From positions 472,369-536,368 of the forward strand of contig JAWPML010000001.1 of the NCBI GenBank assembly GCA_033344915.1: DNA of 64,000 nt. The letters are read 5' to 3'. The notes under the pieces were generated by a model. The model saw nothing but the letters and a program-made list of their open reading frames with translations. It did no database searches and was not told the DNA's origin. The first letter of the stretch is position 1; every line of letters starts with the position of its first letter. Below, piece after piece: positions 35,434 through 44,326 of the stretch. The position numbers and the translations under genes were made by a program. This DNA is from Acidimicrobiales bacterium. GTDB lineage: Bacteria; Actinomycetota; Acidimicrobiia; Acidimicrobiales; Aldehydirespiratoraceae.

Positions 35434-36825
35434 GTGCTCGACCACGAACTCATCAACCGCACACTCGGCGCCGCCTTGCGGACCGGAGGTGAGTTCGCGG
35501 AGGTGTTCGTGGAGGACAAGCGCTCGTCGTCAGCCACGCTGGACGACGGCCGGGTCGAGGAACTCACGAGCGGTCGTGACCGGGGTGCGGGCATCCGTGT
35601 CGTCGTCGGCGACACCACCGGTTTCGCCCACACGGCCGACCTGTCCGAGACGGGGCTGCGCAACGCCGCCGATGCCGCAGCGGCCGCCGCTCGTGGCGGT
35701 GGCGGCGGCGTGCGGGAGGTCGCGGTCACGCCGGTCGACACGCCCCGCACCAACGGCGCTCGTATCGCGCCGGAGGACGTCGCCAAGGCCACGAAGGTCG
35801 AGCTGCTGTCCCTCGCAGACGCCGCGGCCCGGGGCGAGGGCAACGCGATCACCCAGGTGTCGGCCCGCTACGGCGACAGTCGGCGCCGGATCCTCGTCGC
35901 GAACAGCGACGGGCTCCTCGCCGAGGACGACCAGGTCCGCACCCTCTTCTCGGTGTCGTGCGTGGCGACGGGCGACACCGGTCTCCAGACCGGCCGGGAG
36001 TCCACCGGCCGCACGATCGGTTTCGAGCTCTTCGACGAAGCCGACGTGGAGGACATGGCCCGGCGAGCCGCCGGTCGAGCCATCACGAAGCTCGCCGCCC
36101 GACCAGCGCCCTCGGGCGCGATGCCGGTGGTGGTCGGTCCCGGTGGCGGTGGCGTGCTGTTCCACGAGGCCTGCGGCCACGGCCTCGAAGCCGACCTCGT
36201 CGCGAAGGCGGCGTCGGTCTTCGCCGGCCGGGTCGGTGAAGAGGTGGCGACGCCACTGGTGACGCTCGTCGACGACGGCACGATGGCCGGCGAGTGGGGG
36301 CACTTCACGATCGACGACGAGGGTCGGCCGGCCCACCACAACGTGCTGATCCAGGACGGGGTGCTCACCGACTACATGTGGGACCACCTGCGGGCCCGCA
36401 AGGAGGGTCGCCCGAGCAGCGGCAACGGGCGCCGGCAGAGCTATCAGCACCTCCCGATGGTGCGGATGACCAACACCTACATCGAGAACGGGTCCGACGA
36501 TCCGGCCGACATCGTGAGCAGCACCGACAACGGGATCTATGTCGCCCAACTCGGCGGGGGCCAGGTCAACACGGCCACCGGCGACTTCGTCTTCGGCATG
36601 ACCGAGGCGTACCTGATCGAGAACGGCGAGATCACCGAACCGATCCGCGAGGGGAACCTCATCGGCAACGGCCCGGAGGTCCTCACCCGCATCGATGCGC
36701 TCGGCGACGACTTCGCGATGGGGTCGCCCGGCACCTGCGGCAAGGACGGCCAGGGCGTGCCGGTGGGCGACGGCACCCCCACCCTGCGGGTCACCAGCCT
36801 CACCATCGGCGGCACCGCCGCCTGA
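35434..36825 (+). CDS. tldD: TldD-family metalloprotease
   Basis: 463-aa zinc protease subunit that works with TldE/PmbA to degrade unfolded peptides and to remove leader peptides from some RiPPs (microcin B17 in E. coli). The metal motif HExxxH is at His244-Glu245-His249 (LFHEACGHGLEAD), with the further ligand Cys435 in GSPGTCGKDGQG. GTG 35434 is fixed by AGGAGG at 35421-35426; TACCAT at 35398-35403 may be its -10 box. It is the first gene of a three-gene run with two TldE paralogues. Confidence 0.94.
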   Translation: MLDHELINRTLGAALRTGGEFAEVFVEDKRSSSATLDDGRVEELTSGRDRGAGIRVVVGDTTGFAHTADLSETGLRNAADAAAAAARGGGGGVREVAVTPVDTPRTNGARIAPEDVAKATKVELLSLADAAARGEGNAITQVSARYGDSRRRILVANSDGLLAEDDQVRTLFSVSCVATGDTGLQTGRESTGRTIGFELFDEADVEDMARRAAGRAITKLAARPAPSGAMPVVVGPGGGGVLFHEACGHGLEADLVAKAASVFAGRVGEEVATPLVTLVDDGTMAGEWGHFTIDDEGRPAHHNVLIQDGVLTDYMWDHLRARKEGRPSSGNGRRQSYQHLPMVRMTNTYIENGSDDPADIVSSTDNGIYVAQLGGGQVNTATGDFVFGMTEAYLIENGEITEPIREGNLIGNGPEVLTRIDALGDDFAMGSPGTCGKDGQGVPVGDGTPTLRVTSLTIGGTAA

Positions 36826-36831
36826 TGATCG

Positions 36832-38175
36832 ATGCCTGAACTGATCGACATCGCGACCCGCGTCGTGGGCTGGGCCGAGGCCGGTGAGCAGGTCGAGGCC
36901 TACGTCGTCCACGAACGCGAGACCGAGATCCGCGCCTACGAGGGCGAGGTCGAGTCCCTGACTTCGGCCGAGAGTCAGGGGGTCGGCGTCCGGGTCGTGG
37001 TCGACGGTCGCCAGGGCTACGCCTACGCCGGCACGCTCGACGAGACGGTGCTGCGCGAGACCATCCAGGAAGCCCGCGACAACGCGGCCTTCGCCGAGGC
37101 GGACGAGTTCAACGGCGTCGCCGCCGCCGACGGTGTGGCTCCGGCGGCGCTCGACCTGTACGACCACGACCTCGCGGCGTTCCCCACGGATGCGAAGGTC
37201 GCGTTGGCGATCGAACTCGAGCGAGCGACGCGGGCCGCCGATCCGAGGATCTCCGGCATCGAGTCCGCCGAATACGTCGACAGCATCGGTGAGGCCGCGG
37301 TGGCCAACTCCGAAGGCGTCGTCGCGTCCGCCGCCGAAACCGGCTGCTACCTCTCCGCCTACTCGCTGGCCGAGGCGGACGGCGAGACCCAGACGGGTTT
37401 CGGGTTCTCGATCGGACGGGGGGCGGCCGAGCTCGACTCGGCGGCCGCCGCCGACGACGCGGCGGAGCGGGCGACCCGACTCCTGGGTGCGGTGAAGCCG
37501 CCGACGCAGCGCCTCACCGTCGTCCTCGATCCGTGGGTCACCGCCCAGATGCTCGGCATCATCGGCCACACGCTCACCGGCGAGGCCGTGCAGCGGGGCC
37601 GTTCCCTGTTCGCCGACCGGATGGGGGAGCAGGTGGGCGTCGCCGAGTTGACCCTGCTCGACGACGCGACGAACCCCGACGCGTTCACCGCCACGATCGT
37701 CGACGGGGAGGGGCTGGCGACCCGGCCGACACCGCTCATCGACGGTGGCGTTCTCCAGGGGTTCCTCCACAACAGTTACACGGGGCGCCGCGGCGCCACC
37801 GGCTCGACCGGTTCCGCGGTCCGCGGCGGATTCAAGAGCGGTCCGGGCGTCGGTGCGCACGCCCTCGCCCTGACCCCGGGCACCCGGACGCAGGCCGAGC
37901 TCATCGCCGGTATCGACGACGGGCTCCTCGTCCAGGGCGTCGCCGGTCTCCACTCCGGGGTCAACCCCGTCTCGGGCGATTTCTCGACCGGGGCCGAGGG
38001 GCTGCGGATCCGTGGTGGCGAGCTCGCCGAGCCGGTGCGGGAGATCACGATCGCGTCCACCATCCAGCGGCTGCTCCTCGACATCCAGGCCATCGGCTCG
38101 GATCTCGAATGGCTGCCGATGTCCGCGGCCGGTGTCAGCATCGTCGTCGCCGATGTGACGATGTCCGGCGCGTGA
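36832..38175 (+). CDS. pmbA: TldE/PmbA-family protein, copy 1
   Basis: 447-aa partner of TldD. It has the TldD/PmbA N-terminal domain (SLTSAESQGVGVRVVVDG) and the C-terminal domain ending with HSGVNPVSGDFSTGAEGLRIR, but no HExxxH, as usual for TldE, which shapes the substrate channel of the heterodimer. It starts 6 bp after tldD and ends in a 4-nt overlap with the next paralogue. Confidence 0.92.
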   Translation: MPELIDIATRVVGWAEAGEQVEAYVVHERETEIRAYEGEVESLTSAESQGVGVRVVVDGRQGYAYAGTLDETVLRETIQEARDNAAFAEADEFNGVAAADGVAPAALDLYDHDLAAFPTDAKVALAIELERATRAADPRISGIESAEYVDSIGEAAVANSEGVVASAAETGCYLSAYSLAEADGETQTGFGFSIGRGAAELDSAAAADDAAERATRLLGAVKPPTQRLTVVLDPWVTAQMLGIIGHTLTGEAVQRGRSLFADRMGEQVGVAELTLLDDATNPDAFTATIVDGEGLATRPTPLIDGGVLQGFLHNSYTGRRGATGSTGSAVRGGFKSGPGVGAHALALTPGTRTQAELIAGIDDGLLVQGVAGLHSGVNPVSGDFSTGAEGLRIRGGELAEPVREITIASTIQRLLLDIQAIGSDLEWLPMSAAGVSIVVADVTMSGA

Positions 38176-39518
38176 CGGACCTCAACGAGCTCGCCCGTTC
38201 GATCCTGGCCGGTGCCGCGGGCGACGAGTCCGTGGAGGTCTGCGTCGGGCGGGCGGTCGAGACCGAGGTGCGGGTCCACGGCGCCGCCGTGGAGTCGCTC
38301 ACGGTGGCGGAGTCGCACGGCATCGGGGTGCGGGTCGTGGTCGACGGACGCGAGGGAATCGCCCACGCGGGCAGCTTCGACGACGACGTCGTCCGTACCC
38401 TGCTGCACGAGGCCCGGGACAACGCCGGATTTGCCGAGCCGGACGATCGGGTCGGGCTCGCCCGCCCCGACGGGGTCGCTGTCGTGGCGGTCGATCGCTG
38501 GGATCGCGCGGTCGAGACCACGAGCACCGACGACAAGATCGCGCTCGCCCTCGAGCTCGAGGCTGCCGTCACCGCCGCCGACGAACGCGTGCGGGGCGTG
38601 CGGGCCGCGATCTACGGCGACACCCGCAGCGAGACCGCGGTGGTGAACACCCACGGCATCGACGCCCACACGTCGGCGACGATGGCGTCCATCTCCACCA
38701 GCGTGCTCGTGGACGACATCGACGGCGGCACCCGCACCGGCGGCGCGGTGGATGCGGCCCGCGGACCGACGGCGTTGGACGTGGCGAAGGTCGCCGATCT
38801 CGCCGTGGCCCGGGGCCTGCAACTGTTGGGGGCCGGTCCGCCGACGACCGGTCGCCCGCTCGTGGTGTTGGAGCCGCGCTTCGCAGCGACGATTCTCGCG
38901 CTGGTCGCGGGGATGCTCTCCGGTGAGCGGGTGGTGAAGGGGCGCACGCCGTTCGCGGACCGAATCGGCGACGCGGTGGCGGCCGGCGCCCTGACGCTCT
39001 ACGACGACCCGACCGACGCCGCCAGTCTCGGTGCCGCTGCGACCGACGGCGAAGGGCTCGCGTGTCGCCGGGTCCCCCTGATCTCCGGGGGTTCGCTCGA
39101 CGGGTATCTCCACGACACCCGCAGCGCCCGCGGCCTCGGCACGTCCTCCACGGGCTCCGCGCTCCGTGCCGTGCGGGGCACGCCCGGGCCCGGCCATCGC
39201 TCGCTGCACGCGGCGCCCGGTGACGGGGGCCTCGACGAGTTCATCGCCGGCATCGCCGACGGGTTGCTCGTCGCCTCCCTTCAGGGGCTGCACTCCGGGG
39301 TCAACGCGGTCAGTGGCGACTTCTCCGTCGGCGTCGAGGGGGTGCGCATCCGTGATGGCGCGCTCGCCGAACCGATCCGGGAGGCCACGCTGGCGGGGGC
39401 GATCCCGCGCATGCTGCTCGACATCGAATCGGTCGGCGCGGACCTCGAGACCCAACCCGGCGGGGCGATCGTGCCGTCGCTGGTCCTCGCGGGGCTGACC
39501 CTCGGCGGCGGCGCCTGA
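38172..39518 (+). CDS. TldE/PmbA-family protein, copy 2 (tandem paralogue)
   Basis: 448 aa, starting at GTG 38172 inside the stop of copy 1 (GTGA). It is clearly a diverged duplicate of the previous gene: SLTVAESHGIGVRVVVDGREG, EARDNAGFAEPDD and HSGVNAVSGDFSVGVEGVRIR align position by position. No metal motif. Most bacteria have one TldE per TldD; a second one could form an alternative heterodimer with different substrate choice. This is inference. Confidence 0.9.
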   Translation: MTDLNELARSILAGAAGDESVEVCVGRAVETEVRVHGAAVESLTVAESHGIGVRVVVDGREGIAHAGSFDDDVVRTLLHEARDNAGFAEPDDRVGLARPDGVAVVAVDRWDRAVETTSTDDKIALALELEAAVTAADERVRGVRAAIYGDTRSETAVVNTHGIDAHTSATMASISTSVLVDDIDGGTRTGGAVDAARGPTALDVAKVADLAVARGLQLLGAGPPTTGRPLVVLEPRFAATILALVAGMLSGERVVKGRTPFADRIGDAVAAGALTLYDDPTDAASLGAAATDGEGLACRRVPLISGGSLDGYLHDTRSARGLGTSSTGSALRAVRGTPGPGHRSLHAAPGDGGLDEFIAGIADGLLVASLQGLHSGVNAVSGDFSVGVEGVRIRDGALAEPIREATLAGAIPRMLLDIESVGADLETQPGGAIVPSLVLAGLTLGGGA

Positions 39519-39588
39519 TGCCCACCTCCTCCCCCGAAGATCGGCCGTAGGCTCAGCGCACGTCCGCTGGTGCCGACCGGAAGCCGCC

Positions 39589-40398
39589 ATGGAAATCCTC
39601 CACGCCATCGTCCTCGGCATCGTGCAGGGACTCTCGGAGTTCCTCCCGATCTCCTCGAGCGGCCATCTCGAGCTCACCCGTTGGCTGTTCGAGTGGGACG
39701 ACCTCTCGCCCGAGCTCGAGACCTCCTTCGACGTCGCCGTGCACCTCGGCACTCTTCTCGGCGCGATCGCGTATCTGCGACGCGATGTCGCGAAGTACGT
39801 CGCCGCCGGGTTCGCGCCGCTGCGGCGCCAACCGTTGACGACCGACGGACGCGTCGCCTGGTTCCTCGTGGCATCGGCGGTGCCGGCCGGCATCACCGGC
39901 GTCCTGCTCAAGGACCAGATCGCCGATCTCGACAGCATCGCCATGATCGCCGTGATGCTGATCGTGTTCGGCCTGCTCCTGCTGGTCGCCGATCGTCTCC
40001 CGCAGCGTCGCCCGCTCGACGAGTTCACCCTGCGCGACGCACTGCTCATGGGGCTCGGTCAGGCCCTCGCCCTGCAACCGGGCGTGTCGCGCTCGGGGGC
40101 GACCCTCACCGTGTCGCGGTTCCTCGGGTTCGAGCGTGATGCCGCGGCCCGGCTCGTCTTTCTGATGAGCCTGCCGATCATCGCCGGGGCCGGGGTGTTC
40201 TCGCTGGCCGATGCGGACATCCCGAGCGACTTCTGGCCGCCGTTCCTGTACGGCATGGCGGCGTCGGCGGTGACCGGTTGGGTCGCCGTCTGGGGCACGC
40301 TCCGGCTGGTCCGGTCACGCAGCTTCACGCCGTTCGTGGTCTATCGGGTCGCCGCCGGTGCGGCCGTCCTCGGCATCCTCGCCACCGGCTGGCGCTAG
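39589..40398 (+). CDS. uppP: undecaprenyl-diphosphate phosphatase
   Basis: 269-aa integral membrane enzyme that converts undecaprenyl diphosphate to the monophosphate, recycling the lipid carrier of cell-wall synthesis (also called BacA, linked to bacitracin tolerance). Conserved regions: VQGLSEFLPISSSGHLEL near the N-terminus and PGVSRSGATLTVSRFLGF near residue 165. About eight helices. A TAGGCT at 39547-39552 could be its -10 box. Convergent with the SAF-domain gene with no gap. Confidence 0.95.
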   Translation: MEILHAIVLGIVQGLSEFLPISSSGHLELTRWLFEWDDLSPELETSFDVAVHLGTLLGAIAYLRRDVAKYVAAGFAPLRRQPLTTDGRVAWFLVASAVPAGITGVLLKDQIADLDSIAMIAVMLIVFGLLLLVADRLPQRRPLDEFTLRDALLMGLGQALALQPGVSRSGATLTVSRFLGFERDAAARLVFLMSLPIIAGAGVFSLADADIPSDFWPPFLYGMAASAVTGWVAVWGTLRLVRSRSFTPFVVYRVAAGAAVLGILATGWR

Positions 40399-41022
40399 TC
40401 ATCCCACCAGCACGGCGACGACCTCGCCGGTCGTGAACGTGCGGATCACGGCGGGCAGAACCGACTCGGCGACCGCGACGAGGGCCCGGCCCTCCTCGAC
40501 GTCGACCACCCGGGCGCGGCGGGCCACCACGTCGCCGGTGAGCAGGGCGTAGAGATCGACCAGGTCACCGGCGGAAAGGTGCGCAGCGTCGGCCCCCAGC
40601 GTCACGAGGCCCTCGTCCGGTCGGAGCTGGGAGGCGAGTCGCCCGGCGCCACCGAGGCGCTCGTCGCGCAGGATCTCCCCCTCGGCGAGGTCCACGGCAC
40701 TGCGCCGACCTGCCGGCGCGGTGGTGAGTGCATCCGCCGGGAGCGCGATCGCCGGGAGACGGCGGGCCGCGGTGTTGGCGTCCGTCAGGAGCGTTCCGGC
40801 GTCGATCGCCGTGGTGGCCACCCACACGTCGGCCGCCGGCTCCCACGCTCGCTCCCTGGCCGCGGCCCGGTCGTCGGCATGGCGCCCCAGTTGGGCGAGG
40901 ACGAGCGCGAGCACGAGGGTGACCGCGAGGCGTGCCGGTCGGCTGCGCCCGGCCACCCGCACGGTGCCGAGGAGCGTCCGGGGATCGGTGAGCGAGGCGG
41001 ACGGACGGCTCGGATCGGACAT
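40399..41022 (-). CDS. SAF-domain protein (CpaB/FlgA-like)
   Basis: 207 aa. A short N-terminal cytoplasmic part precedes one membrane helix (RLAVTLVLALVLAQLG), after which the SAF domain (~65-130) with DVWVATTAIDAGTLLTDANTAAR, similar to the pilus-assembly protein CpaB, faces outside. The C-terminal part (VARRARVVDVEEGRALVAV) resembles the RcpC/CpaB domain. No other Tad-pilus gene lies nearby, so pilus involvement is not supported by context. Follows the FmdB gene by 72 bp on the same strand. Confidence 0.75.
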   Translation of the reverse strand: MSDPSRPSASLTDPRTLLGTVRVAGRSRPARLAVTLVLALVLAQLGRHADDRAAARERAWEPAADVWVATTAIDAGTLLTDANTAARRLPAIALPADALTTAPAGRRSAVDLAEGEILRDERLGGAGRLASQLRPDEGLVTLGADAAHLSAGDLVDLYALLTGDVVARRARVVDVEEGRALVAVAESVLPAVIRTFTTGEVVAVLVG

Positions 41023-41094
41023 GGTGTTCCCGCGCTTTCCGGAAGAGGCGGGGAAGTGGTGGGGAAGTGGAGGAGCCGGTCGACCCGGCCGGGG

Positions 41095-41430
41095 TCAGTC
41101 CGACGAGGAGGAACCCGACGAGCCCGACGACTTCGAGTCCGACGACGTCGAACTCGAGGACGCCGAGTCGGACGTGTTCGAGGAGCTCTCACCGCTCGAC
41201 GGCGCATCCGCCGTGCGGCTCGACGAACTCGAGCCGTGGTCGTTCTTGTAGAAGCCGTCGCCCTTGAACGAGATGCCGACCTTGCTGAACACCTTCTTCA
41301 CGGCGGCGCCGCAGGTGTCGGACTCGCCGTCGTGGGTCTGGGGGCACGTCTCGAGCGCGTCGTCGGAGAACGACTGCCACAGCTCGAACATCTCGCCCGT
41401 GCGTTCACATCGATAGTCGTAGGTCGGCAC
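41095..41430 (-). CDS. FmdB-family zinc-ribbon protein with Ser-rich tail
   Basis: 111 aa. The N-terminal ~60 residues are the FmdB/CxxC_CxxC regulator-type zinc ribbon: PTYDYRCERTGEMFELWQSF, then CPQ and CGAAVKKVFS; some of the usual Cys pairs are altered (one Cys instead of CxxC at both places). The last ~45 residues are almost all Ser with Asp/Thr and are probably disordered. GTG 41430 chosen since MPTYDYRC is the family start. Function of the family is unclear. Confidence 0.8.
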   Translation of the reverse strand: MPTYDYRCERTGEMFELWQSFSDDALETCPQTHDGESDTCGAAVKKVFSKVGISFKGDGFYKNDHGSSSSSRTADAPSSGESSSNTSDSASSSSTSSDSKSSGSSGSSSSD

Positions 41431-41469
41431 GAGGTTGGAGGATACCGATCGTCCTGCGTGGCGGCACCA

Positions 41470-41475
41470 TACGAT
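41470..41475 (+). promoter_or_regulatory. putative -10 box TACGAT for plsY
   Basis: TACGAT, 6 nt before GTG 41482; leaderless-type promoter. Confidence 0.45.
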
Positions 41476-41481
41476 GGCACC

Positions 41482-42081
41482 GTGGTCCTCGCAGTGGCGC
41501 TCGTCGTGGCGGCCTACGCCGTCGGCACGTTCCCGACCGCGCAGATCGTCGGTCGCCGTTTCGGCGTCGACCCGACCGAGCAGGGATCCGGCAATCCCGG
41601 TGCGTCGAACGTGTACCGCCTCGGTGGGCGCAAGGCCGGCGTCATGGTGTTCGCCATCGACGCGCTCAAGGGCGCGATCCCGGCGGGCGTCGCCCTCCTG
41701 GTCGCCGGTCGGCCGGAGGCGCACGCGGTGTGGCTCGCCGCCGTCGCCGGCCATGTCTGGCCGGTTACCCGGGGGTTCCGGGGCGGCAAGGGCGTGGCGA
41801 CTGCGGGAGGCGCCGGTCTGGTCATCAGTCCGGTCATCGGTCTGGCCTGTGCGGCCGTCTTCGTGCTCACCGTGAAGGTTGCGAGGGTGGCGGCGCTGGG
41901 ATCACTCGGCATCGCGATCTCGTATCCGGTCATCGCCGCCATCGCCCGTTTCCCGGCCTGGGAGATCGCCGCGTCGTCGGCGGTCGCGCTCGTGCTCGTG
42001 GTGCGTCATCAGTCGAACATCCGTCGGCTCATCCGCGGCGAGGAGAACAGCATCGAGGACTCGGGACCCGCGGCGGCCTGA
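41482..42081 (+). CDS. plsY: acyl-phosphate:glycerol-3-phosphate acyltransferase PlsY
   Basis: 199-aa membrane enzyme that makes lysophosphatidic acid from acyl-phosphate and glycerol 3-phosphate. The three family motifs appear: VGTFPTAQIVGRRFG, GSGNPGASNVYR and GFRGGKGVATAGG. Five or so helices. GTG 41482 starts directly in the first helix; the frame is open upstream but overlaps the opposite-strand FmdB and SAF genes and has no matching features. Actinobacteria often rely on PlsB-type enzymes, so this may be one of several acyltransferases. Confidence 0.92.
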   Translation: MVLAVALVVAAYAVGTFPTAQIVGRRFGVDPTEQGSGNPGASNVYRLGGRKAGVMVFAIDALKGAIPAGVALLVAGRPEAHAVWLAAVAGHVWPVTRGFRGGKGVATAGGAGLVISPVIGLACAAVFVLTVKVARVAALGSLGIAISYPVIAAIARFPAWEIAASSAVALVLVVRHQSNIRRLIRGEENSIEDSGPAAA

Positions 42082-42179
42082 ACCCGGCTCAATTCGGCCG
42101 CGAAGCCGCCGATGTGTGTTTCAACAGCACCGGTTCGCCGTAGCGTTGGCGCCCGGGTGGGGATCGGAAAGTCTGAGCA

Positions 42180-43064
42180 ATGACGAAGCACGTTCGCACC
42201 GCCGTGATACCGGCCGCCGGCCTCGGCACCCGGTTCCTGCCGGCCACGAAGTCGCAGCCCAAGGAGATGCTGACGGTCGTCGACCGCCCGGCGATCCAAT
42301 GGGTGGTCGAGGAGGCGGTCGCGGCCGGCATCGACGATGTCCTGATCATCACCAGTCCGACCAAGAAGGGCGTCGAGGACCACTTCGACCGCATGGCGGA
42401 ACTCGAGACCCTGCTCGAGGCCAAGGGCAAGGTCGAGATGCTGGCGAGCGTCCGTCGGATCACCGAGATGGCGACGTTCCATTTCACCCGGCAGGGTGCC
42501 CCCCTCGGACTGGGTCACGCCGTGTCCATGGCCGCGCGACACATCCGCGACGAACCGTTCGCGGTCCTGTTGCCCGACGAGCTCCTGCCCGACGGCGGCG
42601 CGACCCTGCGCCGGATGATCGACGAGTGTGAGCGATCCGGGTCGTCCGTCGTCTCGCTGTTCGAGGTCGACGGCCCCGACATCTCGAACTACGGCTGCGC
42701 CGGGTTCTCGCGGCGCGACGGCGACATCGTCGAGATCGACCGCATCGTGGAGAAGCCCGTCTTCGAGGACGCGCCGTCCAACCTCAAGGTCACGGGCCGC
42801 TACGTGTTCACGCCCGAGATCTTCGAGAAGCTCGCGATCACCGAACCGGGCAAGGGCGGCGAGATCCAGCTGACCGACGCCATGGCGATGCTGATCGGTG
42901 ATCCGGGTCTCAAGGGACTCGTCATCAAGGACCCGGGCTACGACGCCGGTCAGAAGCTCGACTGGCTCCGTGCCAACGTCGAACTCTCGCTGGACGACCC
43001 GGTTGTCGGTTCGCAGGTGGCCTCCATGATCCGCGAGATCATGCAGGGCCGCGGCCTCGCCTGA
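42180..43064 (+). CDS. galU: UTP-glucose-1-phosphate uridylyltransferase
   Basis: 294-aa nucleotidyltransferase that forms UDP-glucose. The N-terminal signature is IPAAGLGTRFLPATKSQPKEM; VVEKPVFEDAPSNLKVTGRYV and GKGGEIQLTDAMAML are further GalU hallmarks. Full length. ATG 42180 preceded by a purine-rich GGGGATCGGAAAG. The next gene, moeA, follows by 47 bp on the same strand and may be co-transcribed. Confidence 0.96.
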   Translation: MTKHVRTAVIPAAGLGTRFLPATKSQPKEMLTVVDRPAIQWVVEEAVAAGIDDVLIITSPTKKGVEDHFDRMAELETLLEAKGKVEMLASVRRITEMATFHFTRQGAPLGLGHAVSMAARHIRDEPFAVLLPDELLPDGGATLRRMIDECERSGSSVVSLFEVDGPDISNYGCAGFSRRDGDIVEIDRIVEKPVFEDAPSNLKVTGRYVFTPEIFEKLAITEPGKGGEIQLTDAMAMLIGDPGLKGLVIKDPGYDAGQKLDWLRANVELSLDDPVVGSQVASMIREIMQGRGLA

Positions 43065-43111
43065 GCGACGCAGAGGTCGTATCCGTCGCGATCGTCTGGC
43101 ACGCTGGCGCG

Positions 43112-44326
43112 ATGCTGCCGCTCGACGAGGCTCGCGACCATGTGCTCGATCGCATCCACGCGGCTGCGCCGCGTCCGGTGCTCCTGGCCGACGCGGCCGG
43201 GCTGGTGCTCGCGGACGCCGTCGTCGCCACGGAGACGGTTCCGCCCTTCGACAACACCGCGATGGACGGCTTCGCGGTGATCGCAGCCGACACCGTGGAT
43301 CCCCCGAACCGGCTCCGGGTCACCGGCACCGTGGCCGCCGGCGCGGCCGCCACCGACACCCTGCGACCCGGTGACGCCATGCGCATCATGACCGGCGCCC
43401 CGATGCCTCCCGGCGCCGACGCCGTGGTGATGGTCGAGCGCACGACCTACGACGAGGCCGCGACGACGGTGGACGTCGAGATCGAGGTGCCGCCGGGGAA
43501 CCATGTCCGCGGCGCCGGCGAGGACGTCCTCCCCGGCGACGTCCTGTACGAAGCCGGCACCGTTCTCACGGCCGGCCACCTCGGTGTGCTCGCCAGCGTC
43601 GGCGTCCCCACGGTCGATGTCATCCCCCGCCCGGTCGTGGGGGTGGTCTCCACCGGTGACGAGCTCGTCGACGACGGGCGTCCGCTCGAACCCGGTGAGA
43701 TCCGGGACTCGAACCGGCGAACGCTGCTGACCCTCCTCGAGGAGTCCGGGTTCACCGCCGTCGACCTCGGACTGGCACGCGACGACGAGGCGGAGATCGA
43801 GCGGGTGTTCCGCCGCGGGGTCGAGGAGTGCGACGCCGTCCTGTCCTCCGGCGGGGTCTCCATGGGGGCATTCGACTATGTGAAGGTCGTGCTCGACCGG
43901 ATCGGCGACATGCGTTGGATGCAGATCGCCATCAAGCCGGCCAAGCCGTTCGCCTTCGGCCTCGTGGGCGACGTGCCGGTCTTCGGGCTCCCGGGCAATC
44001 CGGTCAGTTCGATGGTGAGCTACGAGCTGTTCGCCCGGCCGGCGCTGCGCAAGATGGCGGGTTGTCGGCGGCTCGAGCGACCGCGGCGCATCGCCGTCAG
44101 CGACGACGCGCTCGGACGCCACGACGACGGCAAGACGCACTTTCTCCGGGTCGACGGCGGGCCGGACGATTTCGGGCGCTGGCGTATCCGCAAGCTGGGC
44201 GGGCAGGGGTCGCACCAGTTGACGGCGATGGCCCGGGCGACGGCGCTCGCCGTCGTGCCCGACGGCGTCGACATCCGCGAGGGCGATGAGGTCGAGATCA
44301 TCCCGCTGGGTACTCTGGACGCATGA
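43112..44326 (+). CDS. moeA: molybdopterin molybdotransferase MoeA
   Basis: 404-aa enzyme that inserts molybdate into adenylylated molybdopterin. Typical segments: PPFDNTAMDGFAV, IMTGAPMPPGADAVV, GVVSTGDELVDDG, SSGGVSMGAFDYVK and GLPGNPVSSMVSYELF. Full length with the C-terminal domain IV. It overlaps the moaA start by 4 nt, so the two are coupled. Confidence 0.96.
   Translation: MLPLDEARDHVLDRIHAAAPRPVLLADAAGLVLADAVVATETVPPFDNTAMDGFAVIAADTVDPPNRLRVTGTVAAGAAATDTLRPGDAMRIMTGAPMPPGADAVVMVERTTYDEAATTVDVEIEVPPGNHVRGAGEDVLPGDVLYEAGTVLTAGHLGVLASVGVPTVDVIPRPVVGVVSTGDELVDDGRPLEPGEIRDSNRRTLLTLLEESGFTAVDLGLARDDEAEIERVFRRGVEECDAVLSSGGVSMGAFDYVKVVLDRIGDMRWMQIAIKPAKPFAFGLVGDVPVFGLPGNPVSSMVSYELFARPALRKMAGCRRLERPRRIAVSDDALGRHDDGKTHFLRVDGGPDDFGRWRIRKLGGQGSHQLTAMARATALAVVPDGVDIREGDEVEIIPLGTLDA
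44311..44316 (+). promoter_or_regulatory. possible internal -10 box TACTCT for moaA
   Basis: TACTCT, 6 nt before ATG 44323, inside the end of moeA. Could add an internal leaderless promoter to the mo operon; coding constraint is an alternative explanation. Confidence 0.3.

Noticed and set aside
35530-37953. 807-aa minus-strand open frame
   Set aside because: Antisense of tldD and pmbA, whose protein motifs (HEACGH and others) are clear.
37776-40049. 757-aa minus-strand open frame
   Set aside because: Antisense of the pmbA paralogues and uppP.
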